32,559 nucleotides of DNA, taken from the NCBI GenBank assembly GCA_002315885.1, contig DCIO01000115.1, forward strand, positions 1 to 32,559, given 5' to 3'. Each line of letters opens with the position of its first letter. Position 1 is the stretch's first letter. Both the position numbers and the translations under genes were made by a program. The stretch comes from Lentisphaeria bacterium UBA1724 (lineage in GTDB: Bacteria; Verrucomicrobiota; Lentisphaeria; Oligosphaerales; Oligosphaeraceae). The notes beneath the pieces were generated by a model. The model was not told the DNA's origin and did no database searches. It was given only the letters and a program-made list of their open reading frames with translations. Below are positions 30,864 to 32,559 of the stretch, piece after piece.

Positions 30864-32072
30864 ATGAAGACTCCTGCCGATATCCTGGTTGCCTGCGGCG
30901 ATGACTCCGTATTGGAGAATTTCTCGCTGTTTTGGACGGAGTCCATGGCGGAGTATCCCGGGACTGCCGAGTTGCCCTTCCTCAAAGAGGAGAGCATCCG
31001 GGAAAGTGCCTCTATGGCGGGATTCCCCCAGGAGGTCATTCAGGAACTCCTGCTATGTGCAAAGGCAATCCAGGGGGACGAAACCCTGGCGCGTTTGGCC
31101 TGGCATGCCTACTGGCGTATCTTCCTGTCGCAGGAACCATGTGGCATCGTGGCTTGGCCGGAGCCCCCACAACTGGGTGATGCACGTGGTGAGCTCTATT
31201 TGCTGGTGGCGCTGGGTTTCGTTCCGTTGATGCGAAAACACCACCAGGAGGCAGGCATTCCCGATGAGGTGATTGTCGATACGGCAAAGCAGGTCTGGCA
31301 TTTCTGTAACGACAATTATCAACGGGGTAATGCCGGGCGTCTCGGCGTCTATCAGGGACAGCTGAATTGGCTGCGGAATTATACCCGCGAGAATTATCTC
31401 CGTCTAGGGCGGCTGGAATTCTGGTTGCAGCCCACGAAGCAGGAATACCGCGTCTATCGCCATCGCCATACGGGGCAGGTAGTGGTCTTTCTGCCTCCAG
31501 GAGAGCGCCTCCTGGAAGATGGCTATTACCCCAATGGCAAGGAAAGTGACAAGACCTTCTTGACGACTTTCTGCGAGGACGAGGAGACCATTCAGGGAAC
31601 GCCCTGCACTGCGGGCGGCTTTGTCTCTCCCAAAGAAATCACCCTCTCCACGAGTGACTGGGAGTTGGTTCTGAAACAGGGCGACAATGTGCTTGCCATG
31701 CACATCCCTTCTGGGGGAGGCATGACTCCCGAAGCCTGTCAGGACGCCTTCCGTCAGGGCAAGGAGTTCTTTGCAACACATTTCCCCCAGCAGACGCCCA
31801 AGGCAATCACCTGTGCCTCCTGGATTTTCAATACACAATTGCAGGAAATCCTTCCTGCGGAATCCAATCTCTGCCGCCTTCAGCGGTTGGTTCATCTGTT
31901 GCCAGTTGCAGGTGCCTGGGGGCTGTGGTTCATTTTCCTGAAAGAATGGCCCTTCGATACCAAGACCGCACCGCGGGAGACCTCCCTGCAACGAAGTATC
32001 CTCGATTATCTGGAACAGGGACATGACTGGCGCATCGGACAGATGGTCCTCTTGATGGACGAAATCAACTAG
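30864..32072 (+). CDS. GNAT-like acyltransferase domain protein
   Basis: A 402-residue soluble protein. The N-terminal half is helical (AWHAYWRIFLSQEP; GRLGVYQGQLNWLRNY), the middle has a beta-sheet region from about 180 to 285 (RLEFWLQPTKQEYRVYRH; NVLAMHIPSGGGMTPEACQDAF), and the end is ASWIFNTQLQEILPAESNL then an alpha-helical tail. This pattern, with HIPSG then a helix and CASWL-like motif, is what I recall from proteins annotated as acyltransferase domain-containing (NAT_N plus GNAT_C). Substrate is unknown. AGAAG precedes the ATG. It follows DUF486 and probably ends the operon. Confidence 0.65.
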   Translation: MKTPADILVACGDDSVLENFSLFWTESMAEYPGTAELPFLKEESIRESASMAGFPQEVIQELLLCAKAIQGDETLARLAWHAYWRIFLSQEPCGIVAWPEPPQLGDARGELYLLVALGFVPLMRKHHQEAGIPDEVIVDTAKQVWHFCNDNYQRGNAGRLGVYQGQLNWLRNYTRENYLRLGRLEFWLQPTKQEYRVYRHRHTGQVVVFLPPGERLLEDGYYPNGKESDKTFLTTFCEDEETIQGTPCTAGGFVSPKEITLSTSDWELVLKQGDNVLAMHIPSGGGMTPEACQDAFRQGKEFFATHFPQQTPKAITCASWIFNTQLQEILPAESNLCRLQRLVHLLPVAGAWGLWFIFLKEWPFDTKTAPRETSLQRSILDYLEQGHDWRIGQMVLLMDEIN

Positions 32073-32088
32073 GAAGAAGGGTAGATTG

Positions 32089-32116
32089 TTGAAAATACGC
32101 CTGAATAGACTACATT
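32089..32116 (+). promoter_or_regulatory. Possible promoter of the structured RNA region
   Basis: TTGAAA (32089-32094), 16-bp spacer, TACATT (32111-32116). It could drive a transcript of about 250 nt ending at the T-tract near 32368. Short inverted repeats lie between: GCGGTC-G-GACCGC (32166-32178) and CCCCTGGA/TCCAGGGG (32216-32237). Confidence 0.35.
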
Positions 32117-32243
32117 CTACACGTTCCCTTAAAAAGACATCAAATTCCCAATCGGAGCAAGAGTGGCGGTCGGACCGCAAAAGTTCATTTCATTCTATTT
32201 TTGTCTTTTTCATAGCCCCTGGAGCCTTTTCCAGGGGAGTGCT

Positions 32244-32348
32244 GCATCCTACGAATCTACCACATTCACATGCAAAACAGCAGCCTGATACCACCAGTTG
32301 GCGGTGTCGTGTCGTTGTCTTTGCGGGTGTGGTAGCCCAGTAGGATGC
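32244..32348 (+). ncRNA. Candidate structured RNA, 105-nt rod-like hairpin
   Basis: Read as RNA, 32244-32348 folds into one long imperfect hairpin: GCATCCTAC/GTAGGATGC (32244-32252 and 32340-32348), CTACCACA/TGTGGTAG (32257-32264 and 32328-32335), GCAAAACA/TGT(C)TTTGC (32272-32279 and 32316-32324), then pairs with G-U wobbles to ACCACC/GGCGGT around loop AGTT (32296-32299). No family signature of 6S, SRP, tmRNA or RNase P RNA is recognised. Because hairpins read alike on both strands, direction is inferred from the T-tract at 32362. A MITE-like DNA element is the alternative. There is no convincing protein gene in 32073-32559. Confidence 0.4.
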
Positions 32349-32368
32349 GATACGGCACCGCTTTTTTT
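32301..32368 (+). terminator. Intrinsic terminator that competes with the rod hairpin
   Basis: GCGGTGTCGTGTCG (32301-32314) can pair with CGATACGGCACCGC (32348-32361) in a 14-bp stem with two G-U pairs, directly followed by seven T's (32362-32368). Its left arm is the same sequence used inside the rod hairpin, so the two folds exclude each other. The 33-nt loop is long for a terminator. Confidence 0.55.
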
Positions 32369-32526
32369 GCCCTTTTGCTGTATGTTTATCGGTTGAAAAT
32401 AACAAAAGCATTATTATCTTATCAATATTTTCTTCCCTCTTTTACACATGGCAGCTATAAGCACACAATTTATTTCAACTGACGAGATTTCTTTTATTTC
32501 TCGCAGAGGGTTGTCTTATAGTGTCT

Positions 32527-32557
32527 TTGCTTGCGCGAACGAAGTGAGCGCAAGCAA
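32527..32557. repeat. 10-bp perfect inverted repeat at the window end
   Basis: TTGCTTGCGC (32527-32536) and GCGCAAGCAA (32548-32557), loop of 11 bases. It may continue beyond the window. The region 32369-32526 before it is A/T-rich with no recognisable gene. Confidence 0.85.
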
Positions 32558-32559
32558 GC

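Noticed and set aside
32086..32343. 85-codon open frame on the plus strand
   Set aside because: It covers the structured RNA region, has no ribosome binding site and the translation looks random.
32244..32348. SRP (4.5S) RNA, 6S RNA, tmRNA or RNase P RNA
   Set aside because: The rod shape is reminiscent of SRP or 6S RNA, but the SRP apical motif (GGAAGCAGC type), the 6S central bubble and the other families' signatures are not found on either strand.

Overview
This window looks like a chromosomal segment of a Gram-negative bacterium of the PVC superphylum, perhaps Lentisphaerota. The evidence is an outer-membrane lipid A gene (lpxK), secreted coiled-coil and glycoside hydrolase proteins, a spc operon without rpmD (L30), TTG/GTG starts, and ExbB/ExbD-like genes with sequence signatures I associate with Planctomycetes/Lentisphaerae. 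The phylum is an inference; the genes themselves are read from the sequence. No rRNA, tRNA, transposase, phage gene or CRISPR array was seen.

Layout. 1-3877 (+): a tight four-gene unit of a MotA/TolQ/ExbB-type channel, two related single-pass coiled-coil subunits each with an ExbD-like Asp at the membrane, and a membrane-anchored von Willebrand A (VWA) protein. This is the best candidate for an uncharacterised proton-motive-force-driven envelope machine. 3878-4133: a 78-bp structured tandem repeat. 4134-7844 (-): a very large secreted GH42-like glycoside hydrolase. 7845-8276: a divergent spacer with a 22-bp tandem array and a 33-bp direct repeat. 8277-9044 (+): a secreted coiled-coil protein.

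9045-17290 (+): a ribosomal protein operon that begins, unusually, at L22: L22-S3-L16-L29-S17-L14-L24-L5-S14-S8-L6-L18-S5-L15, then secY behind its own promoter and closed by a strong terminator. It has a long structured leader, hairpins in the two largest internal gaps, a S3 with an Ala/Lys-rich insertion in the KH GxxG loop, and extended S5 and L15.

17348-19572 (-): HAD phosphatase, ruvC and pyrD. 19835-32072 (+) holds metabolic and unknown genes: asnA, a long protein fusing coiled coils to a YacP/Rae1-like NYN nuclease domain, hisC, a lipoate-protein ligase-like gene, lpxK, an unknown coiled-coil membrane protein, a ThiD/PdxK-type kinase, a small HNH nuclease overlapping a fumarase alpha-subunit gene, a DUF486 membrane protein and a GNAT-like acyltransferase.

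32073-32559 has no convincing protein gene but contains a 105-nt near-continuous RNA hairpin that competes with a terminator followed by seven T, a possible small RNA or attenuator. Several transcription units share a TATATT -10 box, and the L22 and secY promoters also share a TTGGAC -35 box with identical 18-bp spacing.
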